NCBI RefSeq assembly: GCF_003667705.1
Contig: NZ_CP033019.1
Location: forward strand, 992,001-1,056,000
Reading direction: 5' to 3'
DNA: 64,000 nt
Source: Janthinobacterium agaricidamnosum
Lineage (GTDB): Bacteria; Pseudomonadota; Gammaproteobacteria; Burkholderiales; Burkholderiaceae_D
A program made the translations under genes and the position numbers. How positions within the stretch are numbered: the stretch's first letter is position 1; each line of letters begins with the position of its first letter. The notes under the pieces were generated by a model, which was not told the origin of the DNA, did no database searches, and saw nothing but the letters and a program-made list of their open reading frames with translations. Shown in pieces: positions 9,602 to 17,401 of the stretch.

Positions 9602-9615
9602 GGGCTTGCCTATAA

Positions 9616-9673
9616 GTGGTTGCAAATTAAAACTAGTTGGAGTCTACGGTGATTAGTTTTAAAATGCAACCAC
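9616..9673. promoter_or_regulatory. inverted-repeat operator between MFS and HxlR genes
   Basis: Two 20-nt arms (9616-9635 and 9654-9673) match as an inverted repeat at 18 of 20 positions with an 18-nt spacer. The arms read GTGGTTGCAAATTAAAACTA and its near complement. A dyad this long in the divergent promoter region is the expected binding site for the HxlR dimer, controlling both directions. Confidence 0.75.
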
Positions 9674-9692
9674 TCAATCAAGGAGAGACTCC

Positions 9693-10145
9693 GTGGCCAA
9701 GCGCAAGAGCCTGAAAACCGACCCCTGTCCCGTGGCGCGCGCGCTCGACGCGATCGGCGAACGCTGGTCGCTCTTGATCGTGCGCGACGCCTTCGACGGC
9801 ATGCGCCGGTTCGGGGAGTTCCAGAAAAGCCTGGGCGTGGCAAAGAACATCCTGGCCGACCGCCTGCATACCCTGGTGGAAGAGGGCATCTTTACGGTCG
9901 CGCCCGCCTCGGACGGCACGGCCTACCAGGAATATGTGCTCACACCCAAGGGGCTGGCCCTGTTTCCCGTCGTCGTCGGCTTGCGCCAGTGGAGCGAGGC
10001 GCAATTGTTCGACCCTGGCGAGGCCCATTCCACCCTGCTGCAGCGCGGTTCAGGCTTGCCCGTGCGCCGCATCGACGTGCTGGCCGAGGATGGCCGCGTG
10101 CTGCAGGCGGGCGATACCGTCGTGCACAAGGTAGGGTCGCCATGA
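9693..10145 (+). CDS. HxlR-family transcriptional regulator
   Basis: 150 aa, GTG start with AAGGAGA upstream. The winged helix of the HxlR family is clear: CPVARALDAIGERWSLLIVRD, then FGEFQKSLGVAKNILADRL and LTPKGLALFPVV. The first Cys (in DPCPVARAL) is the position used for redox or electrophile sensing in several relatives. A C-terminal extension follows the wing. It is divergent from an efflux gene and overlaps the start of the D-amino-acid dehydrogenase by 4 bp (ATGA), so the two are translationally coupled. Confidence 0.9.
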   Translation: MAKRKSLKTDPCPVARALDAIGERWSLLIVRDAFDGMRRFGEFQKSLGVAKNILADRLHTLVEEGIFTVAPASDGTAYQEYVLTPKGLALFPVVVGLRQWSEAQLFDPGEAHSTLLQRGSGLPVRRIDVLAEDGRVLQAGDTVVHKVGSP

Positions 10146-11365
10146 GCCGCACGGTGGCCGTCATCGGCGGCGGTATCACGGGCGTCACCACGGCGTACGC
10201 GCTGGCGAAACGGGGCGTCGCTGTCACCTTGATCGAGCGCCACCGCTATGCCGCCATGGAAACGTCGTATGCGAATGGCGGGCAATTGTCGGCCTCGCAC
10301 GCGGAAGTGTGGAACCACAAGGCGACGATCTGGAACGCGCTGAAATGGATGACGCGGCGCGATGCGCCGCTGCTGCTCAATCCGACTCCCGGCTGGCACA
10401 AGCTGAGCTGGTTTGCGGAATTTCTCGCCGCCATGCCGGATTACGAGCGCAACACCATCGCCACGGCGCGCATGGCGATTGCCGCGCGCGCACATCTGTT
10501 TGCCTGGGCGGAAGAAGAAAAGATAGCTTTCGATCACCGCCGCGCCGGCATCCTGCACGTGTACCGCGACCGGCGCGGCTTCGAGCGGGCGGCAGGCGTG
10601 TCGCGCCTGCTGGCGCAGGGCGGCTTGCAGCGGCGCGCCGTGAGCTTGCTGGAAATGCGCGCCATCGAACCTGCCTTGCACGGTGATTTTTACGGCGGTT
10701 ACTACACGGACAGCGATTCCACGGGCGACATCCACAAATTCACCAGCGGCCTGGCTGAAGCCTGCGTGCGCCTGGGCGTGGCCTGCCGCTATGGTGCACA
10801 GGTCACCGCGCTGGCGCGCGAGCACGGCAAGGTGCGTGTCTCCATGGGCGAAGACAGCGCCGTGTTCGACGCCGTCGTCATCTGCGCGGGCACGGCCAGC
10901 CGCGCCATGGCGGCCATGCTGGGCGACCACGTGAATGTGTATCCGGTGAAAGGCTATTCGATTACCGTGCAGCTCGATGACGGCGCCAGCCGCGCCGCGG
11001 CGCCGTGCGTCAGCTTGCTCGACGATGCGACCAAGCTGGTCAGCAGCCGCCTGGGCGAGGACCGGCTCAGAGTGGCCGGTACGGCGGAATTCAATGGCGT
11101 TAATTACGACATCCGCGCCGACCGCATCCGCCCGCTATTGGAATGGGTCGAGCAGTGCTTTCCCGGTGTGAATACGCGCAAGGTCGTGCCGTGGGCGGGC
11201 TTGCGGCCCATGCTGCCGGCCATGCTGCCGAAAGTGGGGCCAGGCAAGGCACCGGGCGTGTATTACAACACGGGCCACGGCCACCTGGGCTGGACCCTGG
11301 CGGCCGCGACGGCGGAGATGGTGGCAGAGGCGGTCGCGCCTAGTTCTTCGGCAGCAGATCGCTGA
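10142..11365 (+). CDS. D-amino-acid dehydrogenase (DadA-like FAD oxidoreductase)
   Basis: 407 aa. The N-terminal FAD-binding motif is VAVIGGGITGVTTAYAL. The family signature ETSYANGGQLSASHAEVWN near residue 40, and C-terminal WAGLRPMLPAMLPKVG with YYNTGHGHLGWTLA, are typical of DadA, which oxidises D-amino acids to 2-oxo acids and passes electrons to the respiratory chain. The start overlaps the HxlR stop. Its tail overlaps the convergent exported-protein gene by 26 bp. No alanine racemase lies nearby, so a role beyond alanine catabolism is possible. Confidence 0.85.
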   Translation: MSRTVAVIGGGITGVTTAYALAKRGVAVTLIERHRYAAMETSYANGGQLSASHAEVWNHKATIWNALKWMTRRDAPLLLNPTPGWHKLSWFAEFLAAMPDYERNTIATARMAIAARAHLFAWAEEEKIAFDHRRAGILHVYRDRRGFERAAGVSRLLAQGGLQRRAVSLLEMRAIEPALHGDFYGGYYTDSDSTGDIHKFTSGLAEACVRLGVACRYGAQVTALAREHGKVRVSMGEDSAVFDAVVICAGTASRAMAAMLGDHVNVYPVKGYSITVQLDDGASRAAAPCVSLLDDATKLVSSRLGEDRLRVAGTAEFNGVNYDIRADRIRPLLEWVEQCFPGVNTRKVVPWAGLRPMLPAMLPKVGPGKAPGVYYNTGHGHLGWTLAAATAEMVAEAVAPSSSAADR

Positions 11366-12419
11366 GCGCGGCGCGGCCCTTGACGGTGAGGAAGGGGCCG
11401 ACCTTGCTGTAGGGCAGTAAAAAATCGTTTTCGCAGCCGCTGCCGTTCGAGTCTTCCCAGAACGATACGCCTTCCGGCTTCAAGGACAGGTGGAAGCGGC
11501 CGTGGCCGTCGTAATCCGTGCCCTTGCATTCGGCGTCGATTGTCACACCCTTGAACAGGGCCTGGCGCAATCGGTCCGGCAATTCGGCCTTGTCGTCGCC
11601 ATCGCTGGCGCTGGCGCCAAACCAGTTCCACACGTCCGTTTCCTGGCCCGTCTTCACGTCCCAGGTGCGAAACTTGATGGAGATGCCATTGGCGCCATAG
11701 CCGGCCGCCCAGCGGTAGAATTTGATCGTCACCCAGCGCGGCGACCAGTAGGTGGGCTCCGCATACACTTCGTCCTCCGTCGTGAAACCGTTGCGGCCCA
11801 GGTATTCGCGGCGCGTGGCATAGAAATCGGCCAGGTCTTTCTTGTTCTTCGCCAGCACGGCGCGCAGCTGCGCATTGATTTTTGCGATGCCGTCGCCGGG
11901 CGCCATCAGTTCCACGGTGATGGTGTCGCCCACTTGCAGGTTGCGGTATTGCTTGCCTTCGAAGGCGATGGGTTTACTGACCTTGGTGTTGGGAAAGTCT
12001 TCCAGCGCCAGGTTGTAGGCGTCGCTGGCGCAGGACGGGTGTTCGCGGTCGCCCGCCGCTTCCAGCAGGGTCAAGGCCAGGGGCAGGGTCTTGCCGCTTT
12101 TCGGATCGGTCCAGGTGCCGGCCAGTTTGCCGCCTTGCGGCGCACCCAGGCGCCACGTGCCCGTCGTGTCACCCTTGGCGTCGGACTCGCTCCAGTCGCT
12201 CTTGCCGTTCGCCATGGACAGCATGATCGGTGTCTTGTAGCGCGTGTAGTAGTAATTGCCGCTGCGGTCAGATCCTTGCGTGGGACTGGGCTGGTTGAAG
12301 CAGGCGACGATACTGGCCTTGCCCAGCGTGCCCTGCCACACCCCTTGCACGGGCGGCTCGGCCGCCATGGCGGAATTCAGGGCGGGCAGGGTCAGACATA
12401 TCAACAAAAAGCGGCGCAT
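11340..12419 (-). CDS. exported hypothetical protein, 359 aa
   Basis: Signal peptide at residues 1-19 (MRRFLLICLTLPALNSAMA-A). The N-terminal half reads like a small beta-rich ligand-binding module (VQGVWQGTLGKASIVACFNQ, then LAGTWTDPKSGKTLPLALTL). The rest has paired aromatics (TYWSPRWVTIKFYRWAAGY) and a conserved-looking Cys pair. No enzyme motif was recognised. The ATG at MRRFLL is chosen because it begins the signal peptide. Confidence 0.65.
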   Translation of the reverse strand: MRRFLLICLTLPALNSAMAAEPPVQGVWQGTLGKASIVACFNQPSPTQGSDRSGNYYYTRYKTPIMLSMANGKSDWSESDAKGDTTGTWRLGAPQGGKLAGTWTDPKSGKTLPLALTLLEAAGDREHPSCASDAYNLALEDFPNTKVSKPIAFEGKQYRNLQVGDTITVELMAPGDGIAKINAQLRAVLAKNKKDLADFYATRREYLGRNGFTTEDEVYAEPTYWSPRWVTIKFYRWAAGYGANGISIKFRTWDVKTGQETDVWNWFGASASDGDDKAELPDRLRQALFKGVTIDAECKGTDYDGHGRFHLSLKPEGVSFWEDSNGSGCENDFLLPYSKVGPFLTVKGRAALSDLLPKN

Positions 12420-12488
12420 CGGATTTTCCTGTGATTGGCGATGGCCGATTCTACATGGCCACCGCCTGGAAATGCCGCACGCCAACTT

Positions 12489-13520
12489 TTACGCTTGTTT
12501 TTCCTGCGCCACCACGGCCATTGCCGCGCCCAGGTATTGCACCATGGCCCCGTCGACGAAGCTGCCTTCCATCAGACGCGGTTCCTGCTGGTGCGCCTGG
12601 CGGAATTTCAGCTGCGTGGCCGGGTTCGTGCCCGCATACGAACGGAACAGGTCCAGCCACTGCCGTGCCAGCTGCAGCACGGCCGGGTCGGTGGGCGGCG
12701 TGCGCGCATCGATGGCGGCGCGCACGGCGGCGATCAGGGCCGGCCACTCGCCCGATCGCTTGCCGTAGTTGGCGAGTAAATACGCATATTCCTGTTCATC
12801 GAGGAAAGGCTTGTACAGCGCCATGCGCGAGGCGTTGAAGGCGGCGAGGATGAACTGCATCAGTTCCGCATCGATGCTGGTCGTGGCCTGCATCGATGGC
12901 TCCTGCGCATGCATGTCGTTCAGGCGCGCGAACAGGCCAGGGTGGGCGCCCGTGTCGCGCACCAGCTTGACCATCCATTCCGTGGCCAGCGCCTGTGCTC
13001 GCGCGTCGCCGGGGCCGGCGCCCGTGGCCTGCAGTGCGCGCACTCTGGCCACCAGCGCCTTCCATTCCTGTTCCACGGCCGTATCGGACAGCAGCGGCAA
13101 TTGCTGCAGTTCTTCTTGGGTAAAGTATTTGTCGTACATGGTCATCAACTCCATTGTGGTAAGCCACTCGGCCAGTTCCGGCGCCTGTCCCTGCGCCAGT
13201 TGCGCCTGCAGGGTGCGGAGGCGCTCGCGCAGGGTGGAAGCTTGCGCGATCTGGCGCTCCAGCATGGCGATTTGCCGCGCCACGATGGAATGCAAAGGCA
13301 GGTCCGGGGCGGCGAGGGCATTGGCGATATCGCCCAGCGACAGCCCGAACTTGCGCAGCGCCATGATCCGGTGCAGCCGGTCCATGTCGCTGTGCTGGTA
13401 CAGGCGGTAGCCGGCTTGCGTGCGCGCCGAAGGCGAGAGCAGGCCGATGCTGTCGTAGTGGTGCAGGGTGCGGATGGTCAGGCCCGTGAGCCTGGCCAGT
13501 TCACCGATTTTCAGCAGCAT
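12489..13520 (-). CDS. MerR-family regulator with TipAS domain
   Basis: 343 aa. The N-terminal MerR winged helix (KIGELARLTGLTIRTLHHYDSIGLLSPSARTQAGYRLY) is followed by a dimerisation helix and two TipAS-like antibiotic-recognition modules (around residues 140-240 and 245-340). TipAL-type regulators bind drugs and activate efflux or resistance genes and their own promoter. AAGGAG lies 6 nt before the ATG. A matching dyad lies 41 bp upstream of the start codon, so it probably controls itself; no other target is adjacent. Confidence 0.9.
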   Translation of the reverse strand: MLLKIGELARLTGLTIRTLHHYDSIGLLSPSARTQAGYRLYQHSDMDRLHRIMALRKFGLSLGDIANALAAPDLPLHSIVARQIAMLERQIAQASTLRERLRTLQAQLAQGQAPELAEWLTTMELMTMYDKYFTQEELQQLPLLSDTAVEQEWKALVARVRALQATGAGPGDARAQALATEWMVKLVRDTGAHPGLFARLNDMHAQEPSMQATTSIDAELMQFILAAFNASRMALYKPFLDEQEYAYLLANYGKRSGEWPALIAAVRAAIDARTPPTDPAVLQLARQWLDLFRSYAGTNPATQLKFRQAHQQEPRLMEGSFVDGAMVQYLGAAMAVVAQEKQA

Positions 13521-13560
13521 CGTCTTCTCCTTGTCTTCAGTGCGTGCTATCACGATGGCG

Positions 13561-13577
13561 CCTGACGTCACGTTAGG
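13561..13577 (-). promoter_or_regulatory. MerR-type operator dyad
   Basis: CCTGACGTCACGTTAGG is a 17-bp dyad whose 8-nt arms agree at 7 positions. It sits just after a TTGACC box (13578-13583 on the minus strand), the spacer position where MerR activators bind. It is the likely self-regulation site of the MerR/TipAS gene. Confidence 0.65.
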
Positions 13578-13627
13578 GTCAAGCAGGAATGTAGCAGAGG
13601 AGCCGAAAAAACCGGAAAAAGAATCCG

Positions 13628-13656
13628 TTGACCTTCATTTTTTTGTACGGTATATT
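13628..13656 (+). promoter_or_regulatory. distal sigma-70-type promoter of the sugar cluster (P1)
   Basis: TTGACC, a 17-nt spacer, then TATATT. The box TTTGTACGGTATA overlaps the -10. The same TTTGTACG box recurs over the second promoter 157 bp downstream, so it may be the operator of the cluster's GntR regulator. Confidence 0.55.
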
Positions 13657-13788
13657 TATAAAACCGAATGACGGCTTCAGCAAAACAAACAGGTTCGGGC
13701 CAGGCGGCATGACGGCATGATCGTTGTGCGGCGCAGCAAGACGCGCCACTGGCAGGGCTGGAAAGACAATCCGCGCAGACGGATTTTT

Positions 13789-13818
13789 TTCACAGTTGGT
13801 TTGTACGTTAAATATAAT
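13789..13818 (+). promoter_or_regulatory. proximal sigma-70-type promoter of the sugar cluster (P2)
   Basis: TTCACA, an 18-nt spacer, then a perfect TATAAT, ending 38 bp before the first dehydrogenase ATG. TTTGTACGTTAAA lies in the spacer, matching the box in P1. Repressor binding here would block RNA polymerase directly. Confidence 0.6.
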
Positions 13819-13856
13819 ATGCCGCCGGCAAGATCCGGACGGCGAGAGAGACGACC

Positions 13857-14870
13857 ATGATGAAAAGCATCGTTTGCGATACGCCCGGCAGTTTGCGCAT
13901 GGAGCAGCGCCCCGTGCCCGTGCCCGCCGAGGGCGAAGTGCTGCTGCGCATACGCCGCGTCGGCATCTGCGGCACCGACATGCACATCTTCCGCGGCACC
14001 CAGCCATTCCTCAGCTATCCGCGCGTGATGGGCCATGAATTGTCCGGCCATATCCACAGCGCGCCGGCCGGCTCGCGTCTGGCCGTGGGCGACCAGGTCT
14101 ACGTGATGCCCTATCTGTCTTGCGGTACTTGCGTGGCCTGCCGCCAAGGCAAGACCAACTGCTGCACCCGCATCGAAGTGCTGGGCGTGCACCGCGACGG
14201 CGGCATGACCGAATATCTGGCGCTGCCCGAGCGCTTCGTCTTCAAGACGGAAGGCATCTCGCTCGACGACGCGGCCATGATCGAATTTCTCGCCATCGGC
14301 GCGCATGCCGTCAAGCGCGGCGCGGTTGATGCGGCCAAGCGCGTGCTGGTGGTGGGCGCCGGCCCGATCGGCATGGCCGTGATGCTGTTCGCAGCGTTGA
14401 AAGGCGCCGACGTGACGGTGCTCGACGGCCGCGCCGACCGCCTGCGGTTTTGCCGCGACGCGCTGGGCATCGCCCGCACGGTGCAGCTGGGCGACGGCGA
14501 CAAGGAGCAGCTGTCGGAGACCACAGGCGGCGAATTCTTCGACGTGGTGTTTGACGCCACCGGCAATATCGCCGCCATGGAGCGGGGCCTGGATTTCGTC
14601 GCCCATGGCGGCTCCTATGTGCTGGTATCGATCGTGCGCGACCGCCTGTCCTTTTCCGACCCTGAATTCCACAAGCGCGAAACGACCTTGCTGGGCAGCC
14701 GCAATGCCACCGTCGACGATTTCGAGGACGTGGTGGCGGCCATGCAGGCGGGGAAAGTACCCACCGCGCTGCTCAATACCCACCGCACCACGCTCGACGA
14801 ATTTACGGGCGTGCTCGATCGCTGGATGCAGCCCGAGGCGGGTGTCATCAAGGCCATCGTCGAGGTCTGA
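13857..14870 (+). CDS. zinc-binding alcohol dehydrogenase, L-galactonate 5-dehydrogenase-like
   Basis: 337-aa medium-chain dehydrogenase. Catalytic zinc ligands lie in GICGTDMHIF and VMGHELSG; the structural zinc loop has four Cys (CGTCVACRQGKTNCC). The NAD-binding site is VLVVGAGPIGMAV. The N-terminal half, especially GTQPFLSYPRVMGHE, resembles E. coli LgoD/YjjN, which oxidises L-galactonate to D-tagaturonate. The next gene resembles tagaturonate reductase, which fits that reaction. The neighbouring fucose genes leave L-fuconate as an alternative substrate. First gene of the cluster, behind two promoters. Confidence 0.8.
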   Translation: MMKSIVCDTPGSLRMEQRPVPVPAEGEVLLRIRRVGICGTDMHIFRGTQPFLSYPRVMGHELSGHIHSAPAGSRLAVGDQVYVMPYLSCGTCVACRQGKTNCCTRIEVLGVHRDGGMTEYLALPERFVFKTEGISLDDAAMIEFLAIGAHAVKRGAVDAAKRVLVVGAGPIGMAVMLFAALKGADVTVLDGRADRLRFCRDALGIARTVQLGDGDKEQLSETTGGEFFDVVFDATGNIAAMERGLDFVAHGGSYVLVSIVRDRLSFSDPEFHKRETTLLGSRNATVDDFEDVVAAMQAGKVPTALLNTHRTTLDEFTGVLDRWMQPEAGVIKAIVEV

Positions 14871-14871
14871 G

Positions 14872-16008
14872 ATGAGCGATCTCAACCCCATACTTCAATT
14901 TGGCACCAGCCGCTTCCTGCAGGCGCACGCCGACCTGTTCGTCAGCGAAGCGGCCAGCCTCGGCGAGGCGCTGGGCCAGATCACCATCGTGCAAACGACC
15001 GGCAGCGCGCAGGGCGCGGCGCGGGTGGCGGCGTTTCGCCGGCCCGGCGGCTATCCCGTGCGCATCCGCGGATGGCAGGACGGCGTGCAGGTCGATGAAG
15101 AGCGCCGCGCCCACGCCGTCACGCAGGCGTGGCAAGCGGGCAGCGACTGGCGGCAGGTGCGCGATGCGGCCGTGGCCGCGCGCGTGATCTTGTCGAATAC
15201 GGGCGACACGGGTTACCAGCTGGACGAATCCGACCACGCCGGCATGCTCGACGGCGCGGCCGTCCCCGCCAGCTTTCCCGCCAAGCTGCTGGTGCTGCTG
15301 CATGACCGCTTCCTGGCCGGCGCCGCGCCCCTCTCGATTTTTCCGTGCGAACTGGTGGCCGACAATGGCACGGTACTGCGCCAGGTGATCGTGACATTGG
15401 CGCGGCAGTGGCGCTGCGATGCCGCGTTCATCGTCTACCTGGAAACGGGCTGCCTGTGGATCAATTCCCTCGTCGACCGCATCGTTTCGGAACCGATCGA
15501 ACCGATAGGCGCCGTGGCCGAGCCCTATGCGCTGTGGGCCATCGAGGCGCAGGAAGGCATGCTGCTGCCATGCCGCCACCGGCAGGTGGTAGTGACTAGC
15601 AGCCTGCGCGACTATGAACAGCGCAAGCTGTTCTTGCTGAACCTCGGTCACACCTATCTGGCGCAGCTGTGGATGGAGCGGGGCAGCCCGGCCGGCATGA
15701 CGGTGCGCGAGGCGATGGACGATGGCGCCATGCGCGCCGCGCTGGAAGCCCTGTGGCAGGAGGAAGTGCTGCCCGTATTTGCCGCCATGGGGCCGCGGCA
15801 CGGCGACGCCGCGCAGGCCTATGTGGCGCAGGTCAGGGAACGCTTTTGCAATCCCTTCCTCGCGCACCGCCTGGCCGACATCGCCCAGCACCACGCCGGC
15901 AAGATCGCGCGCCGCGTGGCGCCCGTGGCGGCGCTGGCGCGGCAGCTCTGTCCCGCGCTGGCGCAGCCGCGCCTGCGCGCCATGCTGGCGCCGGGAGCGC
16001 AGCCATGA
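14872..16008 (+). CDS. mannitol-dehydrogenase-family oxidoreductase, UxaB (tagaturonate reductase)-like
   Basis: 378 aa; starts one base after the previous stop. ILQFGTSRFLQAHADLF is the Rossmann start of the polyol dehydrogenase family, and SIFPCELVADNGTVLR, FIVYLETGCLWINSLVDRI and KLFLLNLGHTYLAQ are the substrate and catalytic blocks found in UxaB/UxuB. With the upstream LgoD-like enzyme it could reduce D-tagaturonate to D-altronate, the substrate of UxaA. It is shorter than E. coli UxaB (483 aa), so the specificity is inferred. Confidence 0.72.
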   Translation: MSDLNPILQFGTSRFLQAHADLFVSEAASLGEALGQITIVQTTGSAQGAARVAAFRRPGGYPVRIRGWQDGVQVDEERRAHAVTQAWQAGSDWRQVRDAAVAARVILSNTGDTGYQLDESDHAGMLDGAAVPASFPAKLLVLLHDRFLAGAAPLSIFPCELVADNGTVLRQVIVTLARQWRCDAAFIVYLETGCLWINSLVDRIVSEPIEPIGAVAEPYALWAIEAQEGMLLPCRHRQVVVTSSLRDYEQRKLFLLNLGHTYLAQLWMERGSPAGMTVREAMDDGAMRAALEALWQEEVLPVFAAMGPRHGDAAQAYVAQVRERFCNPFLAHRLADIAQHHAGKIARRVAPVAALARQLCPALAQPRLRAMLAPGAQP

Positions 16009-16122
16009 ACGCCCCCGCCCCCGCAGTTGTTTCCTTTTCTGCATGCCGATCCAATCCGATATCGACTAAAATGGCCCACTCATCCACTTTCCCTTTCGCT
16101 GGCATAGCGCGTTCATTCATCC

Positions 16123-17040
16123 ATGTCCAAACCCGCCACCGTCTTCAAGCGCAGTACCAATCTGCTGTTGCAATTTCTCGCCGAGAATGTCGCAGTGGGC
16201 GAGATGCTGCCGACGGAGCAGTTCCTGACCACCATCTGCCAGGGCAGCCGCACGGCGGTCCGCAGCGCGATTGCGTATCTGTCGATGCGGCGGCTGATCG
16301 CCAGCCCGGCGGACCGGCGCCTGCTGCGCAAACCCATACCGGGCGACTACTTCGATATCTCCGAATTGCAGTCGGGGGCAGAGCGCATCCAGCAAGTGCT
16401 GATGGAGCGCGTGTACCAGCGCGACATGCCGCCCGGCGCGGAATTTTCGGAAGCGGAACTGGCGCGCGAGGCGGGCGCCAGTACCGTCAGCGTGCGCGAA
16501 TTTCTGATCGGCTTTTCGCGCTTCGGCCTGATCGAAAAGAAACCGCGCGGCGGCTGGCGCCTGTGCGCGTTCGACCGCTCGTTCGCCACCGAACTGGCGG
16601 ACATGCGGCGCATGTTCGAGATGGCGGCCGTGGAGCAGTTTGCGCACCTGCCGCATGGCGACCCCGCGTATGCGGAACTGGCGCGGCTGATCAAACAGCA
16701 CGAGAAGCTGGCGGCCAGGATAGACACGCGCCACAACGCCTTTCCGGCGCTGGACCGCGAGTTCCACACCTTTTTGATTGGCCTCTTGAACAACCGCTTC
16801 GCGCAGGGCTTCTACGATATCGTCTCGTTTGTCTTCCACTATCACTACCAGTGGGACAAGGGCGAGGAAAAGGGCCGCAACCAGTACGCGGTGCAGGAGC
16901 ACCTGGCGATCCTGCATGCGCTGGCGGAGCACGACATACCGAAGGCGCTCGAGTGCATGCGTTCGCACCTCGATTCCTCGCGTCGCACCATGCTGTCCTC
17001 GATAGGCACGCGCGAAAAACTGAGCCAGCCAGGCGCCTAA
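16123..17040 (+). CDS. GntR/FadR-family regulator with two predicted winged helices
   Basis: 305 aa against about 230 for usual FCD-type regulators. The extra length is an N-terminal segment that itself reads as a GntR-type winged helix (MLPTEQFLTTICQGSRTAVRSAI, then LSMRRLIAS). The canonical one follows (PPGAEFSEAELAREAGASTVSV, IEKKPRGGWRL), and then an FCD ligand domain (residues about 155-290) with metal-binding His/Asp/Glu candidates (LDREFHTFL, VQEHLAILHAL). It is embedded in the sugar cluster and is the likely pathway repressor sensing a sugar acid. Confidence 0.82.
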   Translation: MSKPATVFKRSTNLLLQFLAENVAVGEMLPTEQFLTTICQGSRTAVRSAIAYLSMRRLIASPADRRLLRKPIPGDYFDISELQSGAERIQQVLMERVYQRDMPPGAEFSEAELAREAGASTVSVREFLIGFSRFGLIEKKPRGGWRLCAFDRSFATELADMRRMFEMAAVEQFAHLPHGDPAYAELARLIKQHEKLAARIDTRHNAFPALDREFHTFLIGLLNNRFAQGFYDIVSFVFHYHYQWDKGEEKGRNQYAVQEHLAILHALAEHDIPKALECMRSHLDSSRRTMLSSIGTREKLSQPGA

Positions 17041-17065
17041 CCGTCTTTGCCGGGGAGGGTGCGCC

Positions 17066-17401
17066 ATGAGCCTCGCTTCCCGGCCTGCCAGCCTGCTCCT
17101 GATGTCGTCCGAGGATAACTGCCTGATCGCCAGGACAGCATTGGCCAGCGGCGACGTCGTCGCCATCGACGGCCTGCCCGTCACCCTGGCGCAAGACATC
17201 CAGATCGGCCACAAGGTGGCGCGCCGCGCGCTGGCCGTGGGCGACAAGGTGCTGCGCTACGGCGCCCTGATCGGCAGCATCACGGCTCCCGTCGCCATCG
17301 GCGAGCATATCCACACGCACAACCTGGCAAGCGACTACATCCCCACGTTTACCCTGGGCCAGGACGGCCACCATTTCCTGCACAAGGACGACCAAGCATG
17401 A
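17066..17401 (+). CDS. UxaA-family dehydratase, small (SAF) subunit
   Basis: 111 aa matching the N-terminal SAF domain of altronate/galactarate dehydratases: DIQIGHKVARRALAVGDKVLRYG, then IGEHIHTHNL. In E. coli UxaA this domain is fused to the catalytic part; here the chain is split and the stop overlaps the next start by 4 bp (ATGA). Split UxaA pairs in Campylobacter fucose loci (Cj0482/Cj0483) act in L-fucose use, so it probably serves sugar-acid dehydration in this cluster. Confidence 0.85.
   Translation: MSLASRPASLLLMSSEDNCLIARTALASGDVVAIDGLPVTLAQDIQIGHKVARRALAVGDKVLRYGALIGSITAPVAIGEHIHTHNLASDYIPTFTLGQDGHHFLHKDDQA

Noticed and set aside
14848..16044. 398-residue minus-strand reading frame opposite the UxaB-like gene
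   Set aside because: Antisense shadow with no family features; the plus strand is clearly coding.
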